The notes beneath the pieces are model-generated. The model was not told the DNA's origin, ran no database searches, and saw nothing but the letters and a program-made list of their open reading frames with translations. Both the position numbers and the translations under genes were made by a program. From Rhabdophis nuchalis (Eukaryota > Chordata > Lepidosauria > Squamata > Natricidae), in the NCBI GenBank assembly GCA_039707465.1, contig CM077647.1, positions 117,988,610 to 118,052,609 of the forward strand: a DNA stretch of 64,000 bases. The letters are read 5' to 3'. Shown here in pieces: positions 22,736-34,335 of the stretch. Within the stretch, counting starts at the first letter, position 1. Each line of letters starts with the position of its first letter.

Positions 22736-23394
22736 CTGGAAATATGGAGACTGATTAGAAATATGCTTTAATGATGAAGCAGAACCACATGGGTTTTGGA
22801 GTGGGTTTATACCTTATTTTGGGCTTTAGACTTGAGCTTCCTGTTCTTGTGCAAGAACATGTATTCTAATGACTGTTGTCAGATTCCCATGGGACCATGT
22901 AAGGGGTCATAGCTGCCTCCATCGGCAAAGTACAAATCCTAGGTGTTTGTCTGGGGTATATTTGGTTGACGTTTTGACTGCTCTGAGATGACATAATGAA
23001 GGAGCTAGTGTTCTGAAAGGATGTTGGGCAATTCCTACTATGACTTAATGGCTTTGTCCTGAAGGATAATCCCATTATCCTGGATCTGAAGGTCTTTTGT
23101 TTTGTAGATAGGCTGGTCCAGTCTTTCTTAATGGTTATAAAATATCTGCTGGGGGCTATTAAGGCTGAGTCTGCTTTCTGCCTCTAAAAAAACATGTTTC
23201 TCCATTTCTTATTTTTACCTATGTATGCCTACACTGTTACAGGTGTTATGTCGGCCATGTGTGCAGCTTTATTCCTCTCTAGCATTCATCTCCATTGTTC
23301 AATGATGCATTTCCTGCCTCTAGGATTTACCTCTATCTGCTCCTGTGAAGAACTTCCTGTTTCTGTTGGATGTATATAGTTATATTTTCGGCTT
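22736..23394. other. No gene seen
   Basis: Ordinary non-coding sequence; 22866-23075 and 23194-23379 carry short open frames without recognisable content. Confidence 0.4.
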
Positions 23395-23555
23395 GTATAG
23401 TGTTTTGCAAAGACCCAAAAATCAGCTGGCTTGTGGGAGGCTCATGTACATGCTTGGTGGAGCTCAGCTGAGTGACGGCTCGTGTGCTGGTAGAAAGGCC
23501 TCCACATGTGCCACCTGTTGCACATGTGCCAGAGGTTTGCCATCATAGTCCTATG
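23395..23555. mobile_element. Partial hAT-like MITE
   Basis: TGCAAAGACCCAAAAATCAGCT ... GCACATGTGCCAGAGGTTTGCC repeats 14225-14365 at about 75-80 percent identity by eye. Confidence 0.55.
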
Positions 23556-23673
23556 GGGGCATAAAAGGAATCCTCTTTAATGAGGCAAAAGGCCCATCTA
23601 TTCCTGTTCTTGGTTAGTGGACTGTTCAGCCAGAAGACTGAAAGAAGCTAACTTGTGCAGTATTGAACGAGAT

Positions 23674-24039
23674 CAGTGGTGGGATTCAAATAATTTAACA
23701 ACCAGTTCTCTGCCCTAATGACCAACTGGGTAGGCGTGGCTCGGTGGTCAAGTGACTGGGTGGCATGGCCAACTCAACATTACTCACGTCGATGGGCGCT
23801 TCGCCTTAGCTGTTATAATGTAATAAGGGTTAACAGTACAGGCTATTTCTGTAAGCAGGACAATAAAGAATAGGCTAGAAACAACACCAGAATGTTTCCT
23901 TTCAGCCTTCCTTACAGGATTAGCCCTGTAAAGTGGGGGAAAAGAAAATGAGATTTCTTCCAACAACCGGGCCTCCAAACTGTTTATAAAGTTAACCAGT
24001 TCTCCTGAATAGGTGCAAACTGGATGAATCCCACCATTG
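23674..24039. mobile_element. hAT-type MITE
   Basis: CAGTGGTGGGATTCA at the left and TGAATCCCACCATTG at the right, an almost perfect 15-bp terminal inverted repeat. The 8-bp flanks do not match. The minus-strand open frame at 24050-23784 lies within this non-coding element. Confidence 0.7.
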
Positions 24040-25080
24040 AGTAAGTACATAATACATTCAGCCAGCTAGATCCTGGCTGTCATCCGCTGGATGGACTCAT
24101 GAGCATCAAAAGAAACCTCTTGAATCAGAGAGTGGGTGCTGCCTAACCCATTCCCTGGTTGCCAGAAATATTTCTGAAAACGCCCCAAAAGGAGATGAGG
24201 GCAAAAGGTGCATCTAACAGGATGCTCCAATTCAATGTCTGATTTTCTTCGTGAATCCAGCTACCATTTATGAAATTGTTTCAGTAAAAGAGAGTTGTCA
24301 GATGGATTGAAAAGTTTCCATTATTTGTTTTTTTCTATAAGGTTCAGATTGGTGGTTCCTTCCTTCCTGCATAAAACTCACAGAGTGGGAATTTCCCTCC
24401 CTTCTGGCAGTTCCTATGGCCATCCCATAATGGTAGCTGTGCCTCTGCATTTTACTAGGGAGAGGTAAACCGGTCCCTGCAAGGCAACTCTTCTCCATAC
24501 CTGATGCTGATCAGGGCTGCCTGCTAAAGGGTCAGCTTGACATGGAGGCACAACTGCCCCCATAGATAGAATGTTCATTTATCAGCCCCTTCATCATCCA
24601 TTCCTCCTCGTCACCAAATCAGGTTTCATGTTAACTTCTTGGTGCCAATAAAAACAGGCATTGTATCAGATGATAAACTGTATGGATTCTCCCTCTTGCT
24701 CTGTTGTCTTCACTCTTTGTTCTCACAGGACATTTCATGGACATTCATAATTAATGTTCAACAGGGACACACCGTTCCCACAAATAAGGGAAACATTACA
24801 TCATGGACATATTCGCAAAAGAATTGAAAATAGAAAACAAAGGACATCATCAAACGGTCATGGAAAGAGATCTCATATTGCTTGTTTTAAGCAGCTAAGA
24901 TGGGGAACTTAAAACTTTTGCCTGCATATGTTCTATTCACCAAGGCTGCTTTGTATTTTACCTTACAGCTGAGGTAGTACTGGCTTTTTAAAAAAATGAA
25001 ATTGGAGATAGCCCACCACAATCTCCTTCCTCATATCTTAGAATTAGTTTAAAATTCAGTTTTTTTTTAAAAAAAAGTTA
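24040..25080. other. No gene seen
   Basis: Non-repetitive by eye. An open frame at 24498-24298 (minus) shows no domain. Confidence 0.4.
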
Positions 25081-25790
25081 AGGGTTATTAATTTATTGTA
25101 GAGAGTAAGAAGTGGTTGATTAGATGGGACCTGGAAGAGATCACGTTACAGAATGTGTGGAATATTGCCAAAGCAGTCATAAGAGGACTTGTTATAACTT
25201 ATATTGCACAGAAAAACAAGAAAAAGAAACAAAATCAAAAAGCCTTGGAAGAAGAATATAAAGAACTTGAATTAAAGTAACAAAAAGAACCACAAAAGAT
25301 AGATTTAAGAAATAGAATGGAGCTGATTAAACAAACTAAATGTTACAGGAAAGGACAATTTGGCACAACAAATAAAAAGAACAAAGCAAAACGTTTTTGA
25401 AAATGCTAACAAACCAGGAAGGTGGCTAGCTTATAGATTGAAAAAAGAAAAAAAGAAGAATTGGATAATAAATTACAGGATAAGGAAGGCACACTATATA
25501 GCCAACCTGAAGAGAAAAGAGATATAACTCATGAGTTTTATGAGAGGTTATACGAATCTGATAAAATAAAAGAGGAAAGAATAATACGGTACTTGGAGAA
25601 AGCCAACTTACCTAAAATTTCAGAAATGGTAAAGAATAAACTGCAGGAAAGAATATTGATAGCAGAACTAACTAACACAATTAAAAAGCAAAACACCCAT
25701 AAAATTCCTGGGCCAGATGGTCTACCAGTAGAAATATATAGAGAACTAGCTATACCAGTTTGGTTAAATGGCCAACCAATCTGTGTGTAG
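25080..25790 (+). mobile_element. L1 ORF2 fragment
   Basis: Frame-shifted endonuclease-RT linker. The open stretch from 25461 encodes DKEGTLYSQPEEKRDITHEF, YERLYESDKIKEE and IPGPDGLPVEIYREL (the L1 'PGPDGL' signature). It ends abruptly at the satellite palindrome. Confidence 0.8.
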
Positions 25791-27423
25791 ATCTACACCT
25801 GCACACATACACACAACCACCATATAACCCCCAACCTACCTACCTACTGTAATTCTCCCTCTCTATCTATCCCCCTATCTACCTACCTACTGTATTTCTC
25901 CCTCTCTATCTATCCACTTACCTATCTACCTACCTACCTACCTACCTACCTACCTACCTACCTATTATATTTCTTCCTTTCTCCCTCTACTTTCCTACCT
26001 ACCTAAAGTACTTCGCCCTCTCTATCTATCACCCTTTCTACCTACCTACCTACCTACCTATTGTGTTTCTCCCTATCTATCTATCCACCTACCTACCTAC
26101 CTACCATATTTCTCCTTATCTATCCCTCTATGTACCTACCTACCTACTGTATTTCTCCCTCTCTATCTATTCCCCTATCTACCTACCTACTGTAATACAA
26201 TAATACAATAGCAGAGTTGGAAGGGACCTTGGAGGTCATCTAGTCCAACTCCCTGCCTAGGCAGGAAGCCCTATACCATTTCAGACAAATGGCTATCCAA
26301 CATCTTATTTTATTTATTTATTTATTTTATTAAATTTATACCCCGCCCTTCTCCTTGTTAGGACCCAGGGCGGCGCACAGGCATTATTAAATGCCTTCTT
26401 GAAGTCTTGCAGTGTTGGGGCATTCACAACTTCTGGAGGCAAGCTGTTTCACTGGTTAATTGTTCTAACTGTCAGGAAATTTATCCTCAGTTCTAAGTTG
26501 CTTCTCTCCTTGATTAATTAATAGAGAGAGGGGGGAAATACAGTAGATAGGTACAGGGATAGAGAGAGGGGGGAAATAGAGTAGGTTGGTAGGTACAGGG
26601 ATAGAGAGAGGGAGAAATATGGTAGGTAGGTAGGTGAATAGAGAGAGGGAGATATACAGTAGTTAGGTAGGTAGGTAGAGGGATAGAGAGAGGAAGAAAT
26701 ACAGTAGGTAGGTAGGTGGGTAGGCAGGTAGAGGGATAGAGAGAGGGGGGAAATACGGTAGGTAGGTAAGTAGGTACAGGGATAGAGAGAGGGAGAAATA
26801 CAGTAGGTAGGTAGGTAGGTTGGTAGGTACAGGGATAGAGAGAGGGAGAAATATGGTAGGTAGGTAGGTGGATAGAGAGAGGGAGATATACAGTAGTTAG
26901 GTAGGTAGGTAGAGGGATAGAGAGAGGAAGAAATACAGTAGGTAGGTAGGTGGGTAGGTAGGTAGAGGGATAGAGAGAGGGGGGAAATACGGTAGGTAGG
27001 TAAATAGGTACAGGGATAGAGAGAGGGAGAAATACAGTAGCTAGGTAGGTAGAAGGATAGAGAGGGAGAGGGAGAAATACAGTAGATAAGTACAGGGATA
27101 GAGAGAAGAGTGAAATACAGTAGGTACATAGGTAGGTACAGGGATAGAGAGGAGAAATACAGTAGGTAGGTAGGTGGATAGAGAGAGAGGGAGAAATACA
27201 GTAGGTAGGTAGGTAGGTAGAGGGATAGAGAGAGGGAGAAATACAGTAGGTAGGTAGGTAGGTAGGTAGGTAGGTAGGTAGAGGGATAGAGAGAGTGGGG
27301 AAAAATATGGTAGGTAGGTAGGTAGAGGGATAGAGGGAGAGTAAGAAATACAGTAGGTAGGTAGGTTGGGGGTTATATGGTGGTTGTGTTTATACAATTT
27401 GGTTGGCCATTTAACCAGACTGG
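25755..27423. repeat. Large imperfect palindrome of (TACC/TATC)n satellite
   Basis: The left arm (25755-26195) reads CCAGTTTGGTTAAATGGCCA ... ACAACCACCATATAACCCCC then (CTAC)n with a TGTATTTCTCCCTCTCTATC spacer. The right arm (26515-27423) is its reverse complement, longer, ending in the same flank inverted. Centre: CR1 and L2 fragments. Higher-order units of about 65-110 bp. Tyr/Leu/Pro-rich open frames through it are compositional. Confidence 0.85.
26196..26515. mobile_element. CR1-type repeat split by an L2 tail, at the palindrome centre
   Basis: AGAGTTGGAAGGGACCTTGG, AGGTCATCTAGTCCAACTCC and AACTGTCAGGAAATTTATCC are CR1 3'-region landmarks. 26303-26390 is an L2 3' tail in reverse (CCCGCCCTTCTCC ... 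CAGGGCGGCGCACAGG). Confidence 0.75.
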
Positions 27424-28723
27424 GCCACAGCAACACGTGGCTGGTTACCGCTAGTACTACTATAATTACTGTTATATTATTGTTATAGTTACTAGCTTTT
27501 GTGTTAAAATTTATATTAAATTTTCATTGGCTTTGCTTTATATGTAATTATCATCCTGACATGTCACTGTCTTTTTAATTGAAATAAAATAAAATAAAAT
27601 AAAATCACCCCAGGTACTCAGACAAGGACTTGCCAAGTTTCCCCAACAGTTGCCATCAAATTAAAACCTAGTATTTCCTGTCTGTAACCTTCCACTTCTA
27701 TCTCAACTGAAATGGTGCCTCTCCTGATATCTCTCAGGCATCTACAGACGTGGTTCTTAGACATCTACTAGACACTTGCAACTTCCCAAAAACCTTTACT
27801 ATGTAAATATTGTCTTTCCTTCCTTTTTTTAATATGTTTTATTTATTATAGTTATAGTTGATAATCTCTCGAACATGTTTATTTTCTTCATCTACCACTT
27901 GAGAGTGTAAGAGTAGCAAGTAACTTTGTAAAAGTAAAAGTAACTTTGTGGTTCTGCTGTAAATACAATAATTTTCCCATAGCTGCAAAAATGTTTATCA
28001 TACTATAAACCCAGATAGCAAGGCAAACACTGTGCTTTGCCATGTGACTTTCAATCAATAGCTCTATTTTTAAACGAAGAACAGCAATACCTCAGGAACA
28101 AATAAGGTTCGGTTTTGATTTCATTGGAGCTTTTGGTACCATCAACCCTTCTATTATTCTGAACAGTCTATACAAATTGTATGCTGGAGGTGAGGCTTAA
28201 ACTAGTCATATTATTGCTTGAATGACTAGTTTCTAATAGTGGTAGTAGTAGAGTCCCATTAAGGATTTCCTTCTTTTTTTCATGTTAACTTTGATGTTTC
28301 AATCAATCTCTAGATGAGAGAGATACAGAAATACCACAAAGGGTAGATGAACTTGAGTTTATTTTCCCCCCTCAATGAACATAAAGAATGATGTGGTTAT
28401 GGATAGAATAATGATTAGGAAATTTGAAACTAAGCATACAAGAAGGGAATACTGGTGTGAATATGTGTTTAAAGTATTCATCCAGTTCTGAATGGGGTTT
28501 TCGGACAGCTTCCTAATCCAAGGTTGCCCCTAAAAATTTGAGCAGTCTCTGTGACAAGAAATATTCTTCATCAGTTTTGGCTGATAAGCTGGTTGTCACT
28601 TTTCCTGTTGACAATCTGTCTACCCTTCACCCTACTGTGGTCATCTTCCACAGTGCATTATTTACAAAGAGTCTTAAAATTTCAATCGCCCAAATAATGC
28701 TGCAAGATTTTTGAAAACCAATA
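27424..28723. other. No gene seen
   Basis: AT-rich DNA with an (AAAAT)n run at 27580-27605; no recognisable exon or element. Confidence 0.4.
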
Positions 28724-29014
28724 AAATTTTCCACACTACTCCAATTAGCTTCACAGGATGTTTCTGGGCTCAACATCTAGAGCTCCTTTGATTTGGGACC
28801 AAGATTTTAGAAAGAGTTTATATTCTCACATCTCTCAATTTGAACCATGAAAGCTTTTTTAAAAGCTGTTTTATTTTATTTTATTTTATTGCTCCTGACA
28901 AGTGAAGTGAGGAAAGTTGAATGTTTTACTTGCAAGGAGAACAGTCTTATACAGCTAATTTTGTTATTTTGCCATCTAGTGAATAATGTTTTATTCCTCA
29001 ATCTTTTAAATATA
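28724..29014. repeat. Direct repeat block, copy A
   Basis: About 290 bp, roughly 85 percent identical by eye and collinear with 33425-33712 (shared CACAGGATGTTT, GGGCTCAACATCT, TATATTCTCACATCTCT, GCTCCTGACAAGTGAAGTGA, CTTGCAAGGAGAACAGTCTT). No coding content. 29033-29080 is a short CR1-like scrap. Confidence 0.75.
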
Positions 29015-29311
29015 TGATGATATAAGGTTTCCTGCTACAGCAGGGGGTTGGACTACATGATCTCTGAGATCCCTTCCAGTCCTGGATTGTTGTGCTGTTT
29101 CAAAGCATCCTCTGAAGCTGTGTCTATTGCCAGATTTGTGGTCCTTTTTTCCACTCCTTTTTCTCTCTCTGTGTCCTCCTCCCTCCCTCTATCCATCCAT
29201 CCATATGTTATTCATTTTCCCTTCCCTTTTTCTTCCCTCCCTCCCTCCCTTCCTAACTCCCTCCCTCTATTGATTAGCTTAGCCTGAGCAAGGATAGCTA
29301 GCCCCAATTTC

Positions 29312-32300
29312 TTTTTTGGGGGGTAATTTTTTATTTTATTTATTTTGAACAAACACAGAAAAAACATCAGAAGCCATCTTCCATTACAAATTATAAATTA
29401 TAAAAAATGTGTCAGTTAATCACAAAGTTCTATGCATTTCTTCCATAGTCATTACTTGTTTTCCATATCAATTATTACAATTATTGTATCTCAACCTTAA
29501 TTAAATTGATTGTTTTTACATCCTTTTGTATATAAAGTAAAAATATACAATGGCATTATATTAATATGTCAGACAAAGAAAAGAAAAAAATAAAAATAAA
29601 AAGGAAAAGTCACCACTCTAGATTGTATCCTTTAGAAAGCATGCTGACCGCCCTCACATAATTTCTGTGCATCTCTAAAATGGTTATTATTCATAGATAA
29701 TCTCATTTTATAAATTTTAAATCAAAAATTCATCATATACCTTCATATCAGTACACCACAATTCTCATCTAATATTCCAAATTTAGTCTATCTTCTTCAA
29801 ACATATCTTTAAAATACGACCACCTAATGGCATCCATTGTCTATTCCCAACAAACATACATATATACATACAATAATATTCTAAAATTATCTTAGTTATT
29901 AATCATCAAAATATAGCAATTTTCATTATCAGCCAATATCAACTATAATTCTTCTGTTACTCTTAATACAATTCATAATTTCTATGCTAGTGATTCTTCA
30001 GTAGTATCTAATACAGTCTTAAATTTGTTTATATCTAATCTCATAGATTTTTACAAACATATAAATACATAGATATATGTATATAATATCTACGAAAGCA
30101 TATATAATATAATATATATTATTAAACTATAACATTATTATTAATTACTCTTATTGTAAATAACTATTGATTAGCTAACAATCCTTCAATGATATTCTAA
30201 ACACACTCTAGCTAGTTATTAATCATCAGGACAGTTCCCCCAGCACCTGGAGGAAACTGCCTGTCTAGACTCGCGCCAGTCTGGTTTCTGACCCGGGTAC
30301 AGCACTGAGACGGCATTACTCGTGTTGGTAGATGATCTCTGGAGGGCCCGGGATAGAGGTTGTTCCTCTATCCTGGTCCTGTTAGATCTCTCAGCAGCTT
30401 TTGATACCATCGACCATGGTATCCTATTGCACCGGCTGGGGGTTGGGGTTGGGAGGCACCGTATTACGGTGGTTCTCCTCCTTCCTCTCCGACCAGTCGC
30501 AATTTGTGTTGGCAGGAGGGCAGAGGACGACCTCAAGGCCCCTTACGTGTGGGGTACTGCAGGGGTCGGTCCTCTTGCCCCTCCTGTTCAACATTTATAT
30601 GAAGCCGCTGGGTGAGATCATCCGTGGTTATGGGGTAGAGTTCCATCTGTACGCTGATGACACCCAGCTGTACATCTGTACCCCTAACCACCCCAATGAT
30701 GCCGCTGAAGTGGTGTCCCGGGGTTTGGAAGCTGTGCGAGCCTGGATGGGGAGGAACGGGCTCTGACTCAACCCGTCCAAGACCGAGTGGCTGTGGTTTC
30801 TGGTGCCACAACATAGGCAGTTGGTTCCATCTCTGGCTATCGGGGGCGAAACATTGGCTCATGCAGAAAGGGCACACAACTTGGGTGTCCTCCTGGACTC
30901 TCGGCTGTCCTTGGATGACCATGTGACGGCCGTAGTCAGGGGGGCCTTCTATCAGGTATACCTGATATGCCAGTTGCGCCCCTTTCTGGATCGTGGCACC
31001 TTACGCACAGTCACTCAAGCTCTCGTCACCTCCCGCCTGGACTACTGCAATGCTCTCTACACGGGGCTCCCCTTGAGGTGCACCCGGAGACTTAAGTTAG
31101 TGCAGAATGCAGCTGGACGGGGGATTTTGGGAGTCTCTAGACACTCCCATATAACACCTCTCCTGCGCGAGCTGTACTGGCTGCCTGTGGCCTTCCGGAT
31201 GCATTTCAAGATCCTAGTGAACATCTTTAAAGCGCTCCATGACATAGGACCTGGCTACTTGCAGGACCGCCTCCTGCCACATACCTCCACTCAACCTGTC
31301 CACTCCCACAGTGTGGGCCTCCTTAGGGTGCCGTCTGCCGGACAATGCCGGCTGGCGACTCCCAGGAGAAGAGCCTTCTCTGTGGCAGGTCCTCTGGAAT
31401 GACTTGCCACCCGACCTCCGCACAATCACGGACCTTCGCCTCTTCCGTCGAACACTAAAAACATACCTCTTCCACACGGCCGGCCTGACATAGCTGTTTA
31501 TATTATTGAATTTTAGCTGGGTTTTAAATTAAGTTTTAACACGGACCAAATTTATTTAATCCAATTTTAAATTTGTTTTTATATTTATATTTTATTTTCT
31601 TATTCCTGTGCACTGCCCTGAGTCCCACTTGGGAGAGAGGGCAGTATAAAAGTACAATAAAATAAAAATAAAAAAATAAAAAAAATCAAAGGATAACAGC
31701 TTTCCTTATCAGCCAGTGTCCTTCCAGTAATGAGTTGGATTTATCTCTTTTGCCATTTGTGGCCCCCATCTCTTTTTATTCTTCTTTCCAGATTTTTTAT
31801 AAACTTTTTTTCGCACTTTATTGTCCAATATAACTCTCCAATAATACTGCTGTGCAGTTCCTATCTCTACACGTTGTTTGTTTTTAAGTGTCAGACATAT
31901 TTCTGGAGAGGTTTCTCCTCTTTCATCCATCTTCAAATCTCCTCCCCCCCTCTTTTCCTTGATAACCAAACTGAGGCCCAAATTCCTCAAATTTTCTTTT
32001 AAGTATTTCCTTCTCTATATTTTCTCCCACATTTAATCAATTGGTATCTTTATCTTTATTTTCGACTAAAATGAGTATCTCTTTATCTTCCTGCTTTTCT
32101 TCTTTCTCTTTAATTTCTGGAATCTCCATTTGGCCATAGTTTGATGTAACAGACAAAAGTTTATCTAGTTATTTATTCTTCTAGTATTTTGTTTCAGTAG
32201 GTTTAAAATTTCAGCCAAAGCATTCTGATTTTCTGAAGTATTCTCTTCAAAGTGTAAAACCATATTGACAAATCACTACCACCTATTTTATTTTGGTGTT

Positions 32301-33030
32301 TTCAGTTATCAAAAGGTAGTTGCTGTGACCTTGACATTCATAAGAACCAACCAGTGACCTCCAGTGGCAACAAATTTTCACTTTTTAATACGTCTTTGTT
32401 GTTAAGAAAGAAAAAAATAGAAAGTATAATTCTTGTTTAGTTTTAAGAATACGCAATAAATTTTCAAAATTAATTAAAGAAATAATCCCAGATTCAAAAT
32501 TTTAAGTAGCAAGAAATCAAAAGAGAAGAAACCAGAAATAATCCAATCACTTCCAAATGAAAAAAGTAATCTTGCTCTGGCGTTTCAATTCTCTGTTTCA
32601 GAAAAATATATATAAAAAAGAAACCTCTCAGTTCAAAGCATATTAAATTAATTCCACCGCTTACTTCATAATGAAAGGCTTTAGTTACTAAAAAAAAAGA
32701 ATTTATTTGAACAAAATGTTTCAAAAAAAAAGTTAGAATATCTTCCCGGTCAGTACTTTTGCTTTCAGCTTCCTTCCTTCCTTCGGAGCTTGCTGACGCC
32801 TATGTCCCCCGGGATATGTGTGCCTTTTACCGCCTTGCAGAAGCTCTTCCCTTGGGTCAAACAGGGGTTTTGCAATACCCCTGTGACCAGCAAGGCTTTG
32901 TCTCCCTCGTCACCGTCCCTCCAGGACGGTTTAGGTTACCTACGGACCGAGGGGCGGCAAAAGTTCAATGTAGGTCTCAGAGCGCTAAGAACCTGCGTTG
33001 TGTCGGCGCAGCACAACTCCGCCCTCCTCT
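29312..33030 (-). mobile_element. Minus-strand L1-like LINE, ORF1 region only, with L2 inserted
   Basis: Flanked by 15-bp duplications GCTAGCCCCAATTTC at 29297-29311 and 33031-33045. On the minus strand: GC-rich 5' UTR (33030 to about 32760), a decayed ORF1-like region with a coiled-coil-like start (FEENTSENQNALAEILNLLK, near 32260) and a basic stretch (31990-31709), then AT-rich 3' UTR ending in AAATAAATAAAATAAAAAAT. No endonuclease or RT seen; about 2.26 kb without the L2. Confidence 0.65.
30229..31690 (+). mobile_element. 5'-truncated L2 LINE nested in the minus-strand LINE
   Basis: Encodes the RT from QFPQHLEETA through [33 protein letters not shown] and ALVTSRLDYCNALYTGLPLR to SVAGP. 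Several stops and shifts. Ends with AGTATAAAAGTACAATAAAATA. Very similar to the copy at 11641-13118. Confidence 0.85.
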
Positions 33031-33066
33031 GCTAGCCCCAATTTCAATAAGGTCTCAACTCCATAC

Positions 33067-33196
33067 CAGAGGTCTTCAAACTTGGGAACTTTAAGATTTG
33101 TGGACTTCAACTTCCAGAATTCTCCAGTCAGCAGTGTTGAATTCTAGGAGTTGAAATCCACAAGTCTTAAAGTTTCCAAGTTAGAAGACCTCTCCG
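33067..33196. mobile_element. Palindromic foldback MITE
   Basis: CAGAGGTCTTCAAACTTGGG pairs with CCAAGTTAGAAGACCTCT. Arms carry GTGGACTTCAACTTCCAGAA and its complement. Flanking 8-mers CTCCATAC and CTCCATGC differ at one base. Scraps of the family lie near 43500-43570 and 59884-59920. Confidence 0.75.
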
Positions 33197-33254
33197 CTCC
33201 ATGCACTTGGGGATTCCCAAACAGTAAGGATTTCTTTCTTTCTTTGTCTCTTGA

Positions 33255-33424
33255 AGACCCCCCCCCCTCTATTTTGGGCGTAGTAGGCCTACCTGAAGCC
33301 TGCTGGGAGCCAAAATGGGTGCACACAAACGCACCGCCCCCCTGCCCTATTTTGGGCTCAGCAGGCCACCTTAAAGCCTGCTGGAAGCCAAATTCCCCCC
33401 TCCCCTTGTTATTTTGGGCCTGGG
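33255..33424. repeat. Minisatellite, two to three ~85-bp units
   Basis: Repeats of C-run, TATTTTGGGC, AGCAGGCC, AAGCCTGCTGGGAGCCAAA. Confidence 0.7.
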
Positions 33425-33712
33425 AAATTTTCCATGCTATTCCAATTACTTATTAGCTGCACAGGATGTTTTTGGGCTCAACATCTCCTTTAACTTGGGA
33501 CAAAGTCCCAAGAGTTTAGAAATAGTTTATATTCTCACATCTCTTAAATTGAACCATAAAAGCTTTTTCAAAAGCTGTTTTAATTTTTTGCTCCTGACAA
33601 GTGAAGTGAGGAAAATTGAATTTATTACTTGCAAGGAGAACAGTCTTATACAGCTAATTTTGTTTTTTGCCATCAAGTGAATATTGTTTTATTTCTCAGT
33701 CTTTTTAATATC
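33425..33712. repeat. Direct repeat block, copy B
   Basis: Partner of 28724-29014. The two lie 4.7 kb apart in direct orientation with the minus-strand LINE between them. Confidence 0.75.
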
Positions 33713-33790
33713 TATTACATTTTCATTTTGTATTGTAAGTGTTGTGGATTCTTACTCACACTGTGAGTCTTATTTTACTCCCTGCTATTA

Positions 33791-33793
<3 letters not shown>

Positions 33794-33878
<85 letters not shown>
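33794..33878. repeat. (TG)n(AG)n compound microsatellite
   Basis: About 18 TG followed by about 24 AG dinucleotides. The rest of 33713-34286 has no gene and would be 3' to the LRRC37-like gene. Confidence 0.95.
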
Positions 33879-33880
<2 letters not shown>

Positions 33881-34286
33881 ACAGTTTATAGTCATAATTT
33901 TAGTTACAGATATAAAAAGAACTGATACTTATTCTTCATTTGGAAACCTAGAAACGTTATTGAACATTTTATAGAGATGCAATAAATAAACGAATACATA
34001 CATACGAGCAATCCTGCTGCTGCAGAAATGTCATGTGAATAATCTACACATTTGTAACACATTATTCTGACATCAGGAAACCTATATAGATTTTATCAAT
34101 GGTAGCCAGCAGGGCCATGAGGAATAAGACCCTTAGCCCAACCCATTTCCAGTTGCTCCAGATGGGAGAATAGCTATTCTGAAATGTTTTAAAGCTTTGG
34201 GCTAAGGAAAACAATAAAAAGATGTATGGAGAAATGTATTTAATAGTAAAATATATAGCAACAAGCAGTATTTTATATAAGTAGGA

Positions 34287-34335
34287 TTAGTCTTCTTCAT
34301 CTTCGTCTTCGTCTTCGTCTCCTCCTTCTGAACTT
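34287..34335 (-). CDS. LRRC37: LRRC37-like exon 12: acidic C-terminus and stop
   Basis: 49 coding nt, phase 2 in; acceptor tctacag. Encodes SSEGGDEDEDEDEED then TAA. A minus-strand ATTAAA lies about 40 nt past the stop (near 34243-34248), a weak polyadenylation candidate. The acidic run is encoded by a GAAGAC repeat. Confidence 0.8.

Noticed and set aside
26518..27436. Tyr/Leu/Pro-rich open frames of 130-200 aa on the minus strand
   Set aside because: Pure translation of the (TACC/TATC)n satellite; no complexity and no splice context.
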